Shown: positions 52,466 through 60,700 of the stretch, piece after piece
How the letters are laid out: every line of letters begins with the position of its first letter
How positions within the stretch are numbered: the stretch's first letter is position 1
Origin: Clostridiales bacterium
GTDB lineage: Bacteria; Bacillota; Clostridia; Lachnospirales; WQUN01
Assembly: GCA_031287685.1 (NCBI GenBank)
Contig: JAITSQ010000010.1
Coordinates: forward strand, 38,360-102,359
Direction of reading: 5' to 3'
Length of the DNA: 64,000 nt
Made by a program: the position numbers and the translations under genes
Notes under the pieces: generated by a model
Database searches by the model: none
Told to the model about the DNA's origin: nothing
The model's input: the letters and a program-made list of their open reading frames with translations, nothing else

Positions 52466-52748
52466 ATTTGCTTCGCCGCTTATCTTTATATTCTTTATAC
52501 AGCACAATTTTCCGCCCAATCACCCGCACGACCTCCGCGCGCGCCCGGCCGGCCAGCACTTCCGCTATCTCCCGGGCGCTCTCCTCGCAGGAATCCAGAA
52601 CGCCGATTTTAATCAGTTCCCGCGCTTCGACCGCTTCTATTACGCTCTCCGTGACGGACGGCGTGACCCCCGCCTTCCCCACCTGACACACCACCGGCGC
52701 GTCGTGAGATGCTTTCATAAGCCGCGCCCTGTCCTTGCTGTTTAACAT
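52464..52748 (-). CDS. yhbY: YhbY family RNA-binding protein (CRM domain)
   Basis: The 94-residue protein matches the CRM/YhbY fold: LNSKDRARLMKASHDA at the N-terminus, then the VGKAGVTPSVTESVIEAVEARELIKIGVL core, and VIGRKIVLYKEYK at the end. It binds ribosomal precursors and is linked to 50S assembly. Location next to obgE, another ribosome-assembly factor, is typical. It is 36 bp downstream of obgE. Confidence 0.93.
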   Translation of the reverse strand: MLNSKDRARLMKASHDAPVVCQVGKAGVTPSVTESVIEAVEARELIKIGVLDSCEESAREIAEVLAGRARAEVVRVIGRKIVLYKEYKDKRRSK

Positions 52749-52784
52749 CGATCGCTCACCGAATCCCTTCTATAGAAATTCCAT

Positions 52785-54065
52785 TTATTTCCAATAATCA
52801 AACTCCACATCGTAGAGCTTCACAGTGTCGCCGTCTTTTGCTCCAAGCTCCTCCAGCCGGGCGATAATCCCTTTTTCGCGCAAGAACCGCTGAAAGAAGG
52901 CGAACCCCTTCTCCGTGTCGATATTCGTCAGCGCGAGCATTTTCCGCACGGCGCCGCCGGTTACTGAGAAAAGCGTGTCCCCCTGTTTTTCAACGGAAAC
53001 CGCCGCCGCCCGCTCCTCCTCCGGCAGGTATTCTTCGTAATCGGCCGCGAAAGTCACCTCCGGCGCGTTCTTCAGAAGCTCCTCCGCCGCCGCCATAAGC
53101 TCGCCCAAACCTGTCTTCGCCGCCGCTGAAATGGTCATCACCCTATACTCCGGGCAGGCGGCCCGAATCTCTCCGCAGAGGCGCTCCGCGTCCTCCGGCG
53201 CCAGCAAATCCGCCTTGTTCGCCGCGATTATCCGCGGGCGGCTCAAAAGCTCCTCGTCATACGCCGCAAGCTCCGCGTTGATTTTGCCGACAGACTCAAG
53301 CGGAGAGCAGTCTAAGCCCGCCGTCCCGGAAATATCCACCACGTGGATAAAAGCTTTCGTCCGCTCGACGTGGCGTAAAAACTCGTGCCCCAAGCCCGCG
53401 CCGCCGCTGGCCCCCTCGATAAGCCCGGGTATGTCCGCCAGAATAAAATCCCTCGCTTTGCCGCGAACCACGCCAAGGTTCGGCGAAAGCGTGGTGAAAT
53501 GATAGTCCGCCACTTTCGCCTTGGAATTGGTTATCATAGTGAGCAAAGTCGATTTTCCAACATTTGGAAACCCGATAATCCCCACGTCGGCGATTAGCTT
53601 AAGCTCCAGAATAACCTCAAATCCTTTTGATTTCTGGCCGGGCCGGGCGTAACGCGGAGCCTGGCGCACGCTCGTGGCAAAATGCGCGTTGCCCCAGCCG
53701 CCGCGACCGCCGCTTATGGCCACATATTCCTGACCGTCTCCGGTCAAATCAGCCATAATTTTATTTGACTCAGCCTCTAAAATAACCGTACCGACAGGCA
53801 CTGTTATGACAACGTCGCCGCCGTTTTTGCCGCTGCGGTTCTTTTTGCCGCCGCTTTCGCCCGGCTCGGCGGCAAAAGCGCGTTTATACCGGAAATCCAT
53901 CAGCGTGGTCATATTGCCGTCGGCGCGAAAAATCACGTCCCCGCCGTCTCCGCCGTCTCCGCCGTCCGGCCCGCCGTTCACGATGTATTTCGCGCGGTAA
54001 AACGACACGTGGCCGTCCCCGCCGTCTCCGCCCTTGATTTTGATTTTCGCGCGGTCTATGAACAT
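52785..54065 (-). CDS. obgE: Obg family GTPase
   Basis: This GTPase acts in late 50S assembly and stress signalling. The 426-residue protein has the glycine-rich N-terminal Obg domain (KIKGGDGGDGHVSFYRAKYI and GGPDGGDGGDGGDV). The G domain has the P-loop GFPNVGKSTLLTM (about residue 166), DIPGLIEGASGGAGLG and NKADLL. A C-terminal OCT domain follows. Length is normal. It lies between the unrelated membrane-protein gene at 54083 and yhbY. Confidence 0.97.
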   Translation of the reverse strand: MFIDRAKIKIKGGDGGDGHVSFYRAKYIVNGGPDGGDGGDGGDVIFRADGNMTTLMDFRYKRAFAAEPGESGGKKNRSGKNGGDVVITVPVGTVILEAESNKIMADLTGDGQEYVAISGGRGGWGNAHFATSVRQAPRYARPGQKSKGFEVILELKLIADVGIIGFPNVGKSTLLTMITNSKAKVADYHFTTLSPNLGVVRGKARDFILADIPGLIEGASGGAGLGHEFLRHVERTKAFIHVVDISGTAGLDCSPLESVGKINAELAAYDEELLSRPRIIAANKADLLAPEDAERLCGEIRAACPEYRVMTISAAAKTGLGELMAAAEELLKNAPEVTFAADYEEYLPEEERAAAVSVEKQGDTLFSVTGGAVRKMLALTNIDTEKGFAFFQRFLREKGIIARLEELGAKDGDTVKLYDVEFDYWK

Positions 54066-54082
54066 TGCCGGACTCCTTTCCG

Positions 54083-54553
54083 TTATTTTCCTATTGGATA
54101 TAGTTTAATTCCGCCGCCGGAGCGGTCAACTCTGAAAACGAGTCCTTTTGACCTCATTATGACCGAATATCCAGCGGAATCGTCCACTTTGCAGACAATA
54201 TGGCCATCATAAGCCTTATACTCATAGCACACAGCTTTTCTGCCGTTCATAAAAACAAACTGGCGTTCCTCATCGGTCACTCCGGATTTCCAAGCGAGTC
54301 CGAAATTATATCCAACCGTTTTGTATACTTCCGAAACATCAAAGTACGCTCCAAAAATATACAATTTATCCCACTCGAAAGGAGCCAGCTCCTCAAGCGT
54401 GACCTCGGTTTGTCCCGTTTCACTTAGCTTCGCGAGGTTCGCTTCAAGCAGTTTCGCGTTCCTCTTCAAGGAATAATAATTGGCGATTAACGGAAGGCTG
54501 CACATAAATATAATACAAATTACCGCAATCAGCTGTTTTTTCCAGTTTTTCAT
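54083..54553 (-). CDS. Hypothetical membrane-anchored protein between rpmA and obgE
   Basis: The frame is open upstream to 54664 but that part runs through the rpmA terminator and the end of rpmA. The ATG at 54553, with GAGGG just upstream, gives 156 residues. It has one N-terminal membrane helix (LIAVICIIFMCSLPLIANYYSL) and an extracytoplasmic domain of about 110 residues with strand-like segments (WDKLYIFGAYFDVSEVYKTVGYN, FRVDRSGGGIKLYPI). No domain is recognised. In most Firmicutes rpmA and obgE are adjacent, so this is an inserted extra gene. Confidence 0.6.
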   Translation of the reverse strand: MKNWKKQLIAVICIIFMCSLPLIANYYSLKRNAKLLEANLAKLSETGQTEVTLEELAPFEWDKLYIFGAYFDVSEVYKTVGYNFGLAWKSGVTDEERQFVFMNGRKAVCYEYKAYDGHIVCKVDDSAGYSVIMRSKGLVFRVDRSGGGIKLYPIGK

Positions 54554-54563
54554 AGTCCCTCGC

Positions 54564-54590
54564 AAAAAAAGAGGGCTTCCCGCCCTCCCT
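54564..54590 (-). terminator. Rho-independent terminator after rpmA
   Basis: On the minus strand, GAGGGC and GCCCTC form a stem around a GGGAA loop and are followed by TTTTTTT (54564-54570). It lies just past the rpmA stop, so the genes from 54553 downward need read-through or another promoter. Confidence 0.75.
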
Positions 54591-54596
54591 TTTATC

Positions 54597-54875
54597 TTAT
54601 ACCGCGTATACGGATAGTTTCTTTTTGTCCCGCCCTTTGCGCTCATAGCGCACACATCCGTCAATCAAGGCGAAAAGGGTATCGTTGTTGCCGCGCCCGA
54701 CATTGTTCCCCGGGTGGATTTTCGTCCCGTGCTGGGTGTAAAGTATGTTTCCGGCCTTTACAATCTGTCCGTCGGCGCGCTTCGGGCCGAGCCGCTTCGA
54801 TTCGGAATCGCGCCCGTTTTTCGTCGAGCCGACGCCCTTTTTATGGGCGAAAAACTGCAGGTTAAGTTTCATCAT
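54597..54875 (-). CDS. rpmA: 50S ribosomal protein L27 with Firmicute-type cleavable N-terminus
   Basis: The 92-residue protein is normal L27 ([37 protein letters not shown]), preceded by the [11 protein letters not shown] extension. In Firmicutes this extension is removed by the protease Prp, which cuts after FFA and exposes a His-start; prp is the neighbouring upstream gene. The start could be either of two adjacent ATGs. It is followed by a terminator. Confidence 0.97.
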   Translation of the reverse strand: MMKLNLQFFAHKKGVGSTKNGRDSESKRLGPKRADGQIVKAGNILYTQHGTKIHPGNNVGRGNNDTLFALIDGCVRYERKGRDKKKLSVYAV

Positions 54876-54886
54876 TCCGCACCTCG

Positions 54887-55204
54887 TTAAATTTTGTCTG
54901 TTATGTCTATTTCTCCGGGATATTCGGCGGAGGCGCCCCGTAATCCAAGCAGCATCGTTTCAAGCAGAAGCCGCGCCATCGGCGACTCCGCGCCGGTTTC
55001 GAGGCTTTTTACGGAAAAACGGAGATAACCCCCACCCTCCCGCGCTTTCAAGTCAAGCTCTTCCTTAAGCAGGGTCTCAAGCGCGTTCACAGTATTTATC
55101 GAAAACATAGAAACCGCCGCGCATACGAAGCTCCCACCGTGATTTTTCACTTCAAAGCCGGACAAGCCAGCGCCGCTCCCGCGCAGAACCTTTACTTTTA
55201 TCAC
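54887..55204 (-). CDS. prp: Ribosomal-processing cysteine protease Prp
   Basis: Prp cleaves the N-terminal extension of L27. The 105-residue protein has the predicted catalytic His in VKNHGG (about residue 22) and Cys in [18 protein letters not shown] (about residue 28), followed by two helices. Position between rplU and rpmA is diagnostic. The start overlaps the rplU stop by 4 bp, so the genes are co-translated. The substrate L27 with the LNLQFFA sequence is the next gene. Confidence 0.93.
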   Translation of the reverse strand: MIKVKVLRGSGAGLSGFEVKNHGGSFVCAAVSMFSINTVNALETLLKEELDLKAREGGGYLRFSVKSLETGAESPMARLLLETMLLGLRGASAEYPGEIDITDKI

Positions 55205-55509
55205 GCCGAAATTTTGCTTATTTTAACTTCCGTAAAGGGCTGCCTGTGCCCTTTCTTTTTATGGAAACCTTTTTTGGACTTATACTTATAGACAATGACC
55301 TTTTTCTCCTTGCCGTCGCCTATGACTTCAGCGGTCACGCTCGCCTTAAGGTACGGCGCGCCCGTCTGAACCTTGCCGCCGTCGCAAATCAGCAGGACTT
55401 TGTCGAACGTAAAGCTCGACCCGGCCTCCGCGCCGAGTTTCTCAACACGGATAACGTCCCCTTCGGACACCTTAAACTGCTTTCCGCCAGTTTCAATAAT
55501 CGCGTACAT
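55201..55509 (-). CDS. rplU: 50S ribosomal protein L21
   Basis: The 102-residue L21 begins [14 protein letters not shown]; this ATG at 55509 follows AGGAGGTG, so the upstream TTG of the open frame is the ribosome-binding site itself. The [23 protein letters not shown] C-terminus is the standard rRNA-binding tail. It is the first gene of rplU-prp-rpmA. A 140-base leader with a palindromic module precedes it. Confidence 0.97.
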   Translation of the reverse strand: MYAIIETGGKQFKVSEGDVIRVEKLGAEAGSSFTFDKVLLICDGGKVQTGAPYLKASVTAEVIGDGKEKKVIVYKYKSKKGFHKKKGHRQPFTEVKISKISA

Positions 55510-55531
55510 AATACACCTCCTCAATATTGTT

Positions 55532-55571
55532 GGCGTTTTGAGCCGCCTGCCGGCGACTCAAAGCCCTTCTT
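55532..55571 (-). repeat. Hairpin module in the rplU leader
   Basis: On the minus strand, AAGAAGGGCTTTGAG, a stem GTCGCC/GGCGGC-like pair, and CTCAAAACGCC follow the border pattern of the AGAAGG modules. It lies just upstream of the rplU ribosome-binding site. The leader (55510-55649) also has weaker upstream pairings; whether this replaces or is part of the known L21 autoregulatory leader cannot be told. Confidence 0.5.
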
Positions 55572-55655
55572 TGGGGAAGAACTCGCCCGAAAAGGCGCAA
55601 GCCTCAGCTTGACTTAAAGCCTCTTACAGCGCGGTTAATCCTAATCCACTTGCTT

Positions 55656-55684
55656 ATTTTACCACACTCCGCCGCTTCTGTCAA
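55656..55684 (-). promoter_or_regulatory. Predicted strong sigma-A promoter of rplU-prp-rpmA
   Basis: On the minus strand, a perfect TTGACA (55679-55684) and TAAAAT (55656-55661) are 17 bp apart. Transcription would begin near 55649, giving a leader of about 140 bases. Confidence 0.82.
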
Positions 55685-55765
55685 TACCCCTGGCGAAAAT
55701 TTTACGAAAACCTGCGCAAGCCCCGCGCCATATAATAAGATAATACCAAATCCGGGGGTGTTTTT

Positions 55766-56404
55766 GTGGTTTTGGGAAACTCATTCCCCATTCCTCTAAG
55801 CGCGGAAGAGGAGGAGCAGCGTCTGCTTGAGTTTGAGCAGGGCAGCCTCGACGCGCGGAACACGCTTATAGAGCGCAATCTGCGGCTTGTGGCGCATATT
55901 GTGAAAAAATACGGCACTTACGGCGACGCTGACGACCTCATCTCCATAGGCACAATCGGGCTTATGAAGGCGGTGTCCGGCTTCCGGCGCGGAATGGGCG
56001 CGCGCCTGGCCACCTACGCGGCGCGGTGCATCGAAAACGAAATACTTATGTATATCCGCGCCAACAAGAAGCGCTCGGGTGATATTTACCTCCAGGACGT
56101 GGCTGGGGTTGACAAGGAGGGCAACGAGGTCAAAATAGAAGACCGTGTTTCGGATGAATCCCTGCCTGTTGACGAGCAGGTCGGCCTCAAACTTGAAACA
56201 GCCGCGCTTTACGAAAAAATCTCCGGAATCCTCCGAGGCAAGGAACTGCAGGTGATTTTGCTGCGGTACGGCCTGACGAAAGAGCATCCGGAAAAAACCC
56301 AGCGCGAAATCGGCGTTCTTCTGGGAATCTCCCGAAGCTACGTCTCGCGCATTGAAAAAAAGGCGCTCAAGAAGCTCTGGCGCGAAATGAGCGACTGGAA
56401 CTGA
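55766..56404 (+). CDS. sigK: Sporulation sigma factor SigK
   Basis: Sigma-K drives late mother-cell gene expression in sporulation. The 212-residue frame is intact, not split by a skin element. It has an N-terminal pro-like stretch (NSFPIPLSAEEEEQRL), region 2 (NTLIERNLRLVAHIVKKYG, DLISIGTIGLMKAV, LATYAARCIENEILMYIRANKK), and region 4 (EKTQREIGVLLGISRSYVSRIEKKALKKL). The VDKEGNEV linker is typical of SigK. The start is GTG after GGGGGTG. It implies the organism can form endospores. Confidence 0.9.
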   Translation: MVLGNSFPIPLSAEEEEQRLLEFEQGSLDARNTLIERNLRLVAHIVKKYGTYGDADDLISIGTIGLMKAVSGFRRGMGARLATYAARCIENEILMYIRANKKRSGDIYLQDVAGVDKEGNEVKIEDRVSDESLPVDEQVGLKLETAALYEKISGILRGKELQVILLRYGLTKEHPEKTQREIGVLLGISRSYVSRIEKKALKKLWREMSDWN

Positions 56405-56458
56405 CCTGCTGCCGGCTCGGGCTTGACTTCAAAAATTCTTCCGCCGCAAACGGAGGAA

Positions 56459-57565
56459 TTACATAGAATAAACCGTATAGCCTCCGTTTTTCAAGGCTTC
56501 GGCGGCCTTCTCCGCGCCCCGCGCGCTCTCCAGCTCAATTTTCATAACGCCGTTCTCAAACTCCCGGCTGTTGATTATTCCGATGTTTTTGATGTTTACC
56601 CCGCTTTTATAAAGCAGCTCCGCAACGGCGGCGATAGCGCCGGGCCTGTCGGAAATGTCGGCGAAAAGTCCGAAAACCGGGTACGCGCCGCTTTTTTTAC
56701 GCTCTATGCCGTCCCGCCGGGTTTTGGCCTCGTCAAAAAAAGTGTAAATCCCGTCAAAATCCCGCCTGGCGAGCTTATCAAGGAAGCCGTCTATTTCGCC
56801 CCGCAAGCGCAGGAGGGCGTTTTTTATTTCCCGAGGATTTTTTTCGCAAATCGCCCGCCACATAACTGGGCTGCCGGAGGCCACGCGCGTAATGTCCCGA
56901 AAACCGCCCGCCGCGAGCAAAGCCCTTAGCTCGGTGTTTTTTCGCGCCCCTCCGCCCTCCGCCCCGAGAGCCGCGTTTACCAGCGCCGCCGCCGCCACGT
57001 GCGGCGCGTGGCTTACGGCGGCCACGGCCTCGTCGTGAGCCTCCGGCGTCAAGACAAGCGGAACGGCGCCTATACCCCGAACGACGCCCGAAAGCCGCGC
57101 CACGACCGCCTCGTCCGCGCCCGGCGGCGGCGTAAGTATGTAATACGAGTTTTCAAACAGGAACTCTTTCGCCGCCGAAAAGCCCGTTTTTTCAAGGCCC
57201 GTCATAGGGTGCCCCCCGATGAAAGGAATCCCCGCCGACCATATTTCGGAGCATATTTCAGCCTTGACGCTGCCGACGTCCGTAAGCAGGCAGTCCGCCC
57301 CGCAAAAACGGAATATTTCCGCGGCGCAGGCGGCGATTTTATCCGACGGGACGCAAACAAAGACGGCCTCGCACCCACTGAACCCGTCGTCAATTTCCGA
57401 CGAAAAAGAGGTGACGACCCCCTCGCGGAGGGCCGCTTCAAGCGCCTCGCCGTCCGTGTCGAAGGCGTGTATGTCCCGGCAGAGGCCCCTCGCGCGGAGC
57501 GCCCTCGCCAGCGAGCCGCCAATCAGCCCCAGACCCGCGATTCCGACTTTTTCAAGGAGCTTCAA
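56459..57565 (-). CDS. tyrA: Prephenate dehydrogenase with C-terminal ACT domain
   Basis: This enzyme makes 4-hydroxyphenylpyruvate for tyrosine. The N-terminal Rossmann motif is VGIAGLGLIGGSLARALR, with VFVCVPSD, GGHPMTG (about residue 118) and the helical C-terminal catalytic part (AAVSHAPHVAAAALVNAAL). An ACT domain closes the protein (GLFADISDRPGAIAAVAELLY), suggesting feedback control by tyrosine. The start is TTG, overlapping the hisC stop (TTGA). It is co-translated with hisC. Confidence 0.92.
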   Translation of the reverse strand: MKLLEKVGIAGLGLIGGSLARALRARGLCRDIHAFDTDGEALEAALREGVVTSFSSEIDDGFSGCEAVFVCVPSDKIAACAAEIFRFCGADCLLTDVGSVKAEICSEIWSAGIPFIGGHPMTGLEKTGFSAAKEFLFENSYYILTPPPGADEAVVARLSGVVRGIGAVPLVLTPEAHDEAVAAVSHAPHVAAAALVNAALGAEGGGARKNTELRALLAAGGFRDITRVASGSPVMWRAICEKNPREIKNALLRLRGEIDGFLDKLARRDFDGIYTFFDEAKTRRDGIERKKSGAYPVFGLFADISDRPGAIAAVAELLYKSGVNIKNIGIINSREFENGVMKIELESARGAEKAAEALKNGGYTVYSM

Positions 57566-58665
57566 TCAATTATCCCCATAACTTTTCTGAATTTTTCGAT
57601 AAAGCCCGCCATCTGCGCGGGTTTACCCGTGCTCACGCGGATAAACGTGTCCATTCCGAACGGCTTGCCGGAACGCACGATATAACCCTCCCGCATAAGC
57701 GCCTGAAAAACCTCGTCCGCGTCACGCTCCGTGTCAATCAAGACAAAATTGGCCGCGGAGGGTATGTGCCGCACGCCCATTTTGTCAAGCTCGTAATCCA
57801 GAAAATCAAGCGCCTGCTTGTTATTATCGGCCACCATGGCTATATAGCCTTCGTCCCGAAGCGCCGCCGCCGCCGCTTTCTGCGCCGCCGAGTTGACGTT
57901 GAAGGGAGGGCGGATTCGGTTAAGCAGCTCCGCTATTTCCGGCGAGGCCGCCGCGTAGCCCACGCGAAGCGCCGCCAGCCCGTAAATTTTCGAGAAAGTC
58001 TTGCAAAGAATTACGCCCGGATGTTTTTTCATCATCGCCAAAGTGTCCGGGTAGGTGACATACGGCAGGCTCGTTGTAAACTCCGCGTACGCCTCGTCAA
58101 ACACAACGACGACGTCCCTCGGCAGGCGCTCCACAAAAGCCTCCTGCTCCGCGTGGGTAAAGATCGCGCCGGTGGGGTTATTCGGGTTTGCGATGAATAT
58201 CAGCCGAGTGCGCGGCGTTATGGCGCCCAGAATACCGTCCAGGTCGAAAGCATAGTTTTTCAGCGGGACATAGCGCATAACCCCGCCCATAGACTCCACC
58301 GCCAGGGAATACGTCGAAAAGGTAACGTCGGCGGTGACGCACTCGTCGCCTTCGTTTATGTAGGCCTTCGCGATTAGATACATTATTTCGTCCGAGCCGC
58401 AGCCGATCGCTATGTTCTCCGGCTTCAGCCCGAATTTTTTGCAGAGCGCGGTGGTCAGCTCCGCGCTGGAGCCGTCGGGATAAACCGCCAAGCCGTCCGC
58501 CGCGTTCCGGTAGGCCTGTATGGCCCGTTCCGACGGACCCCACGAGCTTTCGTTAGAGGCGAGCTTAACCACGCCGCTTATGCCCAGCTCACGCTCGACG
58601 TCCTCCGCGGGTTTGCCCGGTATGTATGCTTTTATTTTTTCAAGTGCTTTTCTTTGTTTTATCAT
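57562..58665 (-). CDS. hisC: Histidinol-phosphate/aromatic aminotransferase (HisC-like)
   Basis: The 367-residue PLP enzyme of fold type I has LASNESSWGPS near residue 36, GCGSDEIMYLI, FIANPNNPTGAIF (about residue 155), the DEAYAEF aspartate region and the PLP-binding Lys in CKTFSKIYGLAALRVGY (about residue 222). It is of HisC type, but its neighbour is tyrA and no histidine genes are present, so it may act on 4-hydroxyphenylpyruvate and phenylpyruvate, a known promiscuity of such enzymes (inference). Confidence 0.88.
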   Translation of the reverse strand: MIKQRKALEKIKAYIPGKPAEDVERELGISGVVKLASNESSWGPSERAIQAYRNAADGLAVYPDGSSAELTTALCKKFGLKPENIAIGCGSDEIMYLIAKAYINEGDECVTADVTFSTYSLAVESMGGVMRYVPLKNYAFDLDGILGAITPRTRLIFIANPNNPTGAIFTHAEQEAFVERLPRDVVVVFDEAYAEFTTSLPYVTYPDTLAMMKKHPGVILCKTFSKIYGLAALRVGYAAASPEIAELLNRIRPPFNVNSAAQKAAAAALRDEGYIAMVADNNKQALDFLDYELDKMGVRHIPSAANFVLIDTERDADEVFQALMREGYIVRSGKPFGMDTFIRVSTGKPAQMAGFIEKFRKVMGIID

Positions 58666-58745
58666 ACGTCATCTCTCCCTTTTTATTGTATCATAATGTA
58701 TCCGGCTTGTCAATATGCGTTTTATTAAAAACTTCAGATTTACTA

Positions 58746-58774
58746 TTGACATTTTTCGATTGGCGTGATAATAT
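58746..58774 (+). promoter_or_regulatory. Predicted sigma-A promoter of the membrane-protein gene at 58826
   Basis: A perfect TTGACA (58746-58751) and TAATAT (58769-58774) are 17 bp apart. The leader is about 45 bases and has a GGAAAGGA ribosome-binding site. Confidence 0.78.
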
Positions 58775-58825
58775 ATAAAAACTTACAATAAATTAAGTTG
58801 TCCCCAGGGACGGAAAGGATTTTTT

Positions 58826-59422
58826 ATGAATGACGTAAACGATTTATCGTTTCTGAACTCGGCGCAATCCGGAGCGGGTTCCGAAGCGGCTTTGGCCACG
58901 CTTTTCACAATCCCCTTTATTTTGACCGTAATTGTGCTGGCTGCCGGCCTGTACATTCTGTCGGGCCTTGGGCTTTACGGCATGGCGAAAAAACGCGGTT
59001 TTGAAAACCCCTATATGGCTTTTATCCCGATTGCCAATATGTGGCTTCTGGGCAAACTCGTTGGCGAGCTTGAGGTTTTCGGCAAGAAAACCGACCCGGC
59101 CCTCATCCTGGCTCTCGGCTGGCTTATCAGCGTAATCCCGATTATCGGCTGGCTCGCCTCTATCGCCTGGACGATTTATTACTATTACGCGCTCCATACG
59201 CTGTACTCTTTGTACCGCCCGGACAACGCGCTTGTTTTTCTCCTGCTGTCGATATTTTTCAGCGGAATCGCCCTACCGGTGATTTTTTTCATAATGCGCA
59301 ACGATACGCCGCCCTACGCTTTCGGCGGGCCTGATAACCGGAGCGGCTCCGAGCCGCCCTACGACCCCTTCTCCGGCGGCGGAAACGGCCCGGAGAAAAA
59401 GAACGACGACCCCTTCTCGTAA
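58826..59422 (+). CDS. Polytopic membrane protein of unknown function
   Basis: The 198-residue protein has about four membrane helices (residues 27-50, 65-78, 92-120, 133-153) and a Pro/Gly/Asp-rich cytoplasmic-type tail with two copies of a DPFS motif (PPYDPFSGGG, KKNDDPFS). The loop LYGMAKKRGFENPYMAFIPIANMWLLGKL resembles a group of clostridial membrane proteins lacking known function. It is monocistronic with its own promoter and terminator. The start ATG at 58826 has GGAAAGGA upstream. Confidence 0.72.
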   Translation: MNDVNDLSFLNSAQSGAGSEAALATLFTIPFILTVIVLAAGLYILSGLGLYGMAKKRGFENPYMAFIPIANMWLLGKLVGELEVFGKKTDPALILALGWLISVIPIIGWLASIAWTIYYYYALHTLYSLYRPDNALVFLLLSIFFSGIALPVIFFIMRNDTPPYAFGGPDNRSGSEPPYDPFSGGGNGPEKKNDDPFS

Positions 59423-59429
59423 TAAATCG

Positions 59430-59471
59430 GCGGTTTGCGCCGTCTAAATCTTTTTAGACGGCGCAAACCGC
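59430..59471. terminator. Bidirectional terminator with a perfect 19-bp stem
   Basis: GCGGTTTGCGCCGTCTAAA and TTTAGACGGCGCAAACCGC are a perfect inverse pair around loop TCTT, followed by TTTT. It separates the membrane-protein gene from the convergent acetyltransferase. Confidence 0.85.
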
Positions 59472-59473
59472 TT

Positions 59474-59917
59474 TTATACGCGGGCGCATTCCCCGGTTAT
59501 GTCGCCCTCCCTCTCCATATTTACGTGCTTCGCGCCGGCTTCAATATACGGCTCTCCGACGGCCTTAAAACCCAGTTTTTCATAAAAAGGCGCGGCTTGA
59601 AGCTGCGCGTGGACATACTGGCGCCGCGCCCCAAGCTCCCAAGCGCGGCGAATGAGCAGCCGCGCGATTAAATCACCTATGCCTATCCCGCGCTTGTCCC
59701 TCCGCACCGCCAGCCGGCCGATTACATACCGCCCGTCGATTTCCTTGAGCCGCCCCGTGCCGGCCGGTTCGCCGTTTTCCCGGGCAAGGACGTGGAGCGC
59801 GCCGTCGTCCGACCCGTCGGCGTCAAGCTCCTCCGCTATGCCCTGTTCTTCCGTAAAAACCTCTCGGCGTATAGCGTAAACGCCGGACAAGTCCGTGACC
59901 CATTCCGCAGTAATCAT
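59474..59917 (-). CDS. GNAT family N-acetyltransferase (ElaA-like)
   Basis: The 147-residue protein has the GNAT acetyl-CoA motif RLAVRRDKRGIGIGDLIARLLI (about residue 68) and AAPFYEKLGFKAVGEPYIEAGAKHVNM at the C-terminus, which is typical of ElaA and related enzymes. IRREVFTEEQGI at the N-terminus also fits. The substrate is unknown. It stands alone, convergent with the gene at 58826. Confidence 0.85.
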   Translation of the reverse strand: MITAEWVTDLSGVYAIRREVFTEEQGIAEELDADGSDDGALHVLARENGEPAGTGRLKEIDGRYVIGRLAVRRDKRGIGIGDLIARLLIRRAWELGARRQYVHAQLQAAPFYEKLGFKAVGEPYIEAGAKHVNMEREGDITGECARV

Positions 59918-59995
59918 AAAAAATAACCCCTGTTAAAATATTATTATGACGCGGTTTTTTACATTATATTATTATATCGTATGAGCTTACAAACG

Positions 59996-60658
59996 TCAAG
60001 TATTTGTTTTTAACGCCCTGTAAAGCATTGTCACCGCCATCTCCCTTGTCACCGCGCCCCTTGGCTCCGTTCCGTCGGTAATCTTATTTGCGATAGCCCA
60101 TTCCCAAGCCTCTTTGGCCCAATCGCTCGGTGTTTTTTCGGCGCTACTACCCGCCGAAAAAGCCCCCTCCTTGCCCGGCGTTTTTTTATCCTGTTCAACC
60201 ACATTATTTTCCACTTTGTCAGCCTCCCATTTCATTTTTATATTGTTCGCCAAACTTTTCCCGGCGCGGAAATCCGCCGTGGTCAAGCCGCCCAAAAACT
60301 CAAAATGCGGCATATCGGCCAGGTTTGTAAAGCGCCCGCCCCAGACGCCGCCCATTTCCTCCCAAATAGCCCCGGCGGCCTTGAAAAAGGCCGTGTCGGC
60401 CCATTCCCCGCCCTTGACGTTTTTGCAAATATCAAACGCCGCGCGGAAATTGTGGTTGCTGTACCCGCCTTTTGCGTTTGTCACTATCGCGCCGGGAGCT
60501 GTCCGGCCCTGCGCGTAAAGCGCGTTCTGCTTCTCAATATCCCGGTAAGTTGACGTTATCAGCACGTCATAGCCCTTGGCGGCCATACGCCTTATAAGCT
60601 CCGCCGCCCCGCGCCTAAGGCACGGGTGAAGCTCGTTTACGTCTCTTGAATCAATCAT
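59996..60658 (-). CDS. Phage-type L-Ala-D-Glu peptidase (M15) endolysin with SLH domain and in-frame repeat module
   Basis: Residues 1-140 are an M15C peptidase like phage endolysins: STYRDIEKQNALYAQGRT, the zinc ligands in GYSNHNFRAAFDI (His 69 and Asp 76) and PHFEF (His 118). A linker follows, of which residues 160-178 (TPGKEGAFSAGSSAEKTPS) are the translation of a palindromic module. The last 40 residues are an S-layer homology repeat (DWAKEAWEWAIANKITDGTEPRG, VTREMAVTMLYRALK), which would bind the cell wall. It is preceded by a holin gene, with a possible 17-codon frame bridging the two (MSNENIRDFSDNQEAAK). Confidence 0.85.
   Translation of the reverse strand: MIDSRDVNELHPCLRRGAAELIRRMAAKGYDVLITSTYRDIEKQNALYAQGRTAPGAIVTNAKGGYSNHNFRAAFDICKNVKGGEWADTAFFKAAGAIWEEMGGVWGGRFTNLADMPHFEFLGGLTTADFRAGKSLANNIKMKWEADKVENNVVEQDKKTPGKEGAFSAGSSAEKTPSDWAKEAWEWAIANKITDGTEPRGAVTREMAVTMLYRALKTNT
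60125..60175 (-). repeat. Hairpin module J inserted in frame in the endolysin gene
   Basis: On the coding strand, GGCAAGGAGGGGGCTTTTTC, then a 10-bp perfect stem (60134-60143 with 60152-60161; loop of 8), and CGAAAAAACACCGAGC follow the module border pattern. It keeps the reading frame open and adds about 18 residues between the peptidase and SLH domains. It has no terminal inverted repeats of the larger family. Confidence 0.78.
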
Positions 60659-60700
60659 TTTGCCGCCTCCTGATTGTCAGAAAAATCACGAATATTTTCA

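Noticed and set aside
55766..56404. Split sigK with skin element
   Set aside because: The sigK frame is continuous and full length; there is no recombinase gene nearby.
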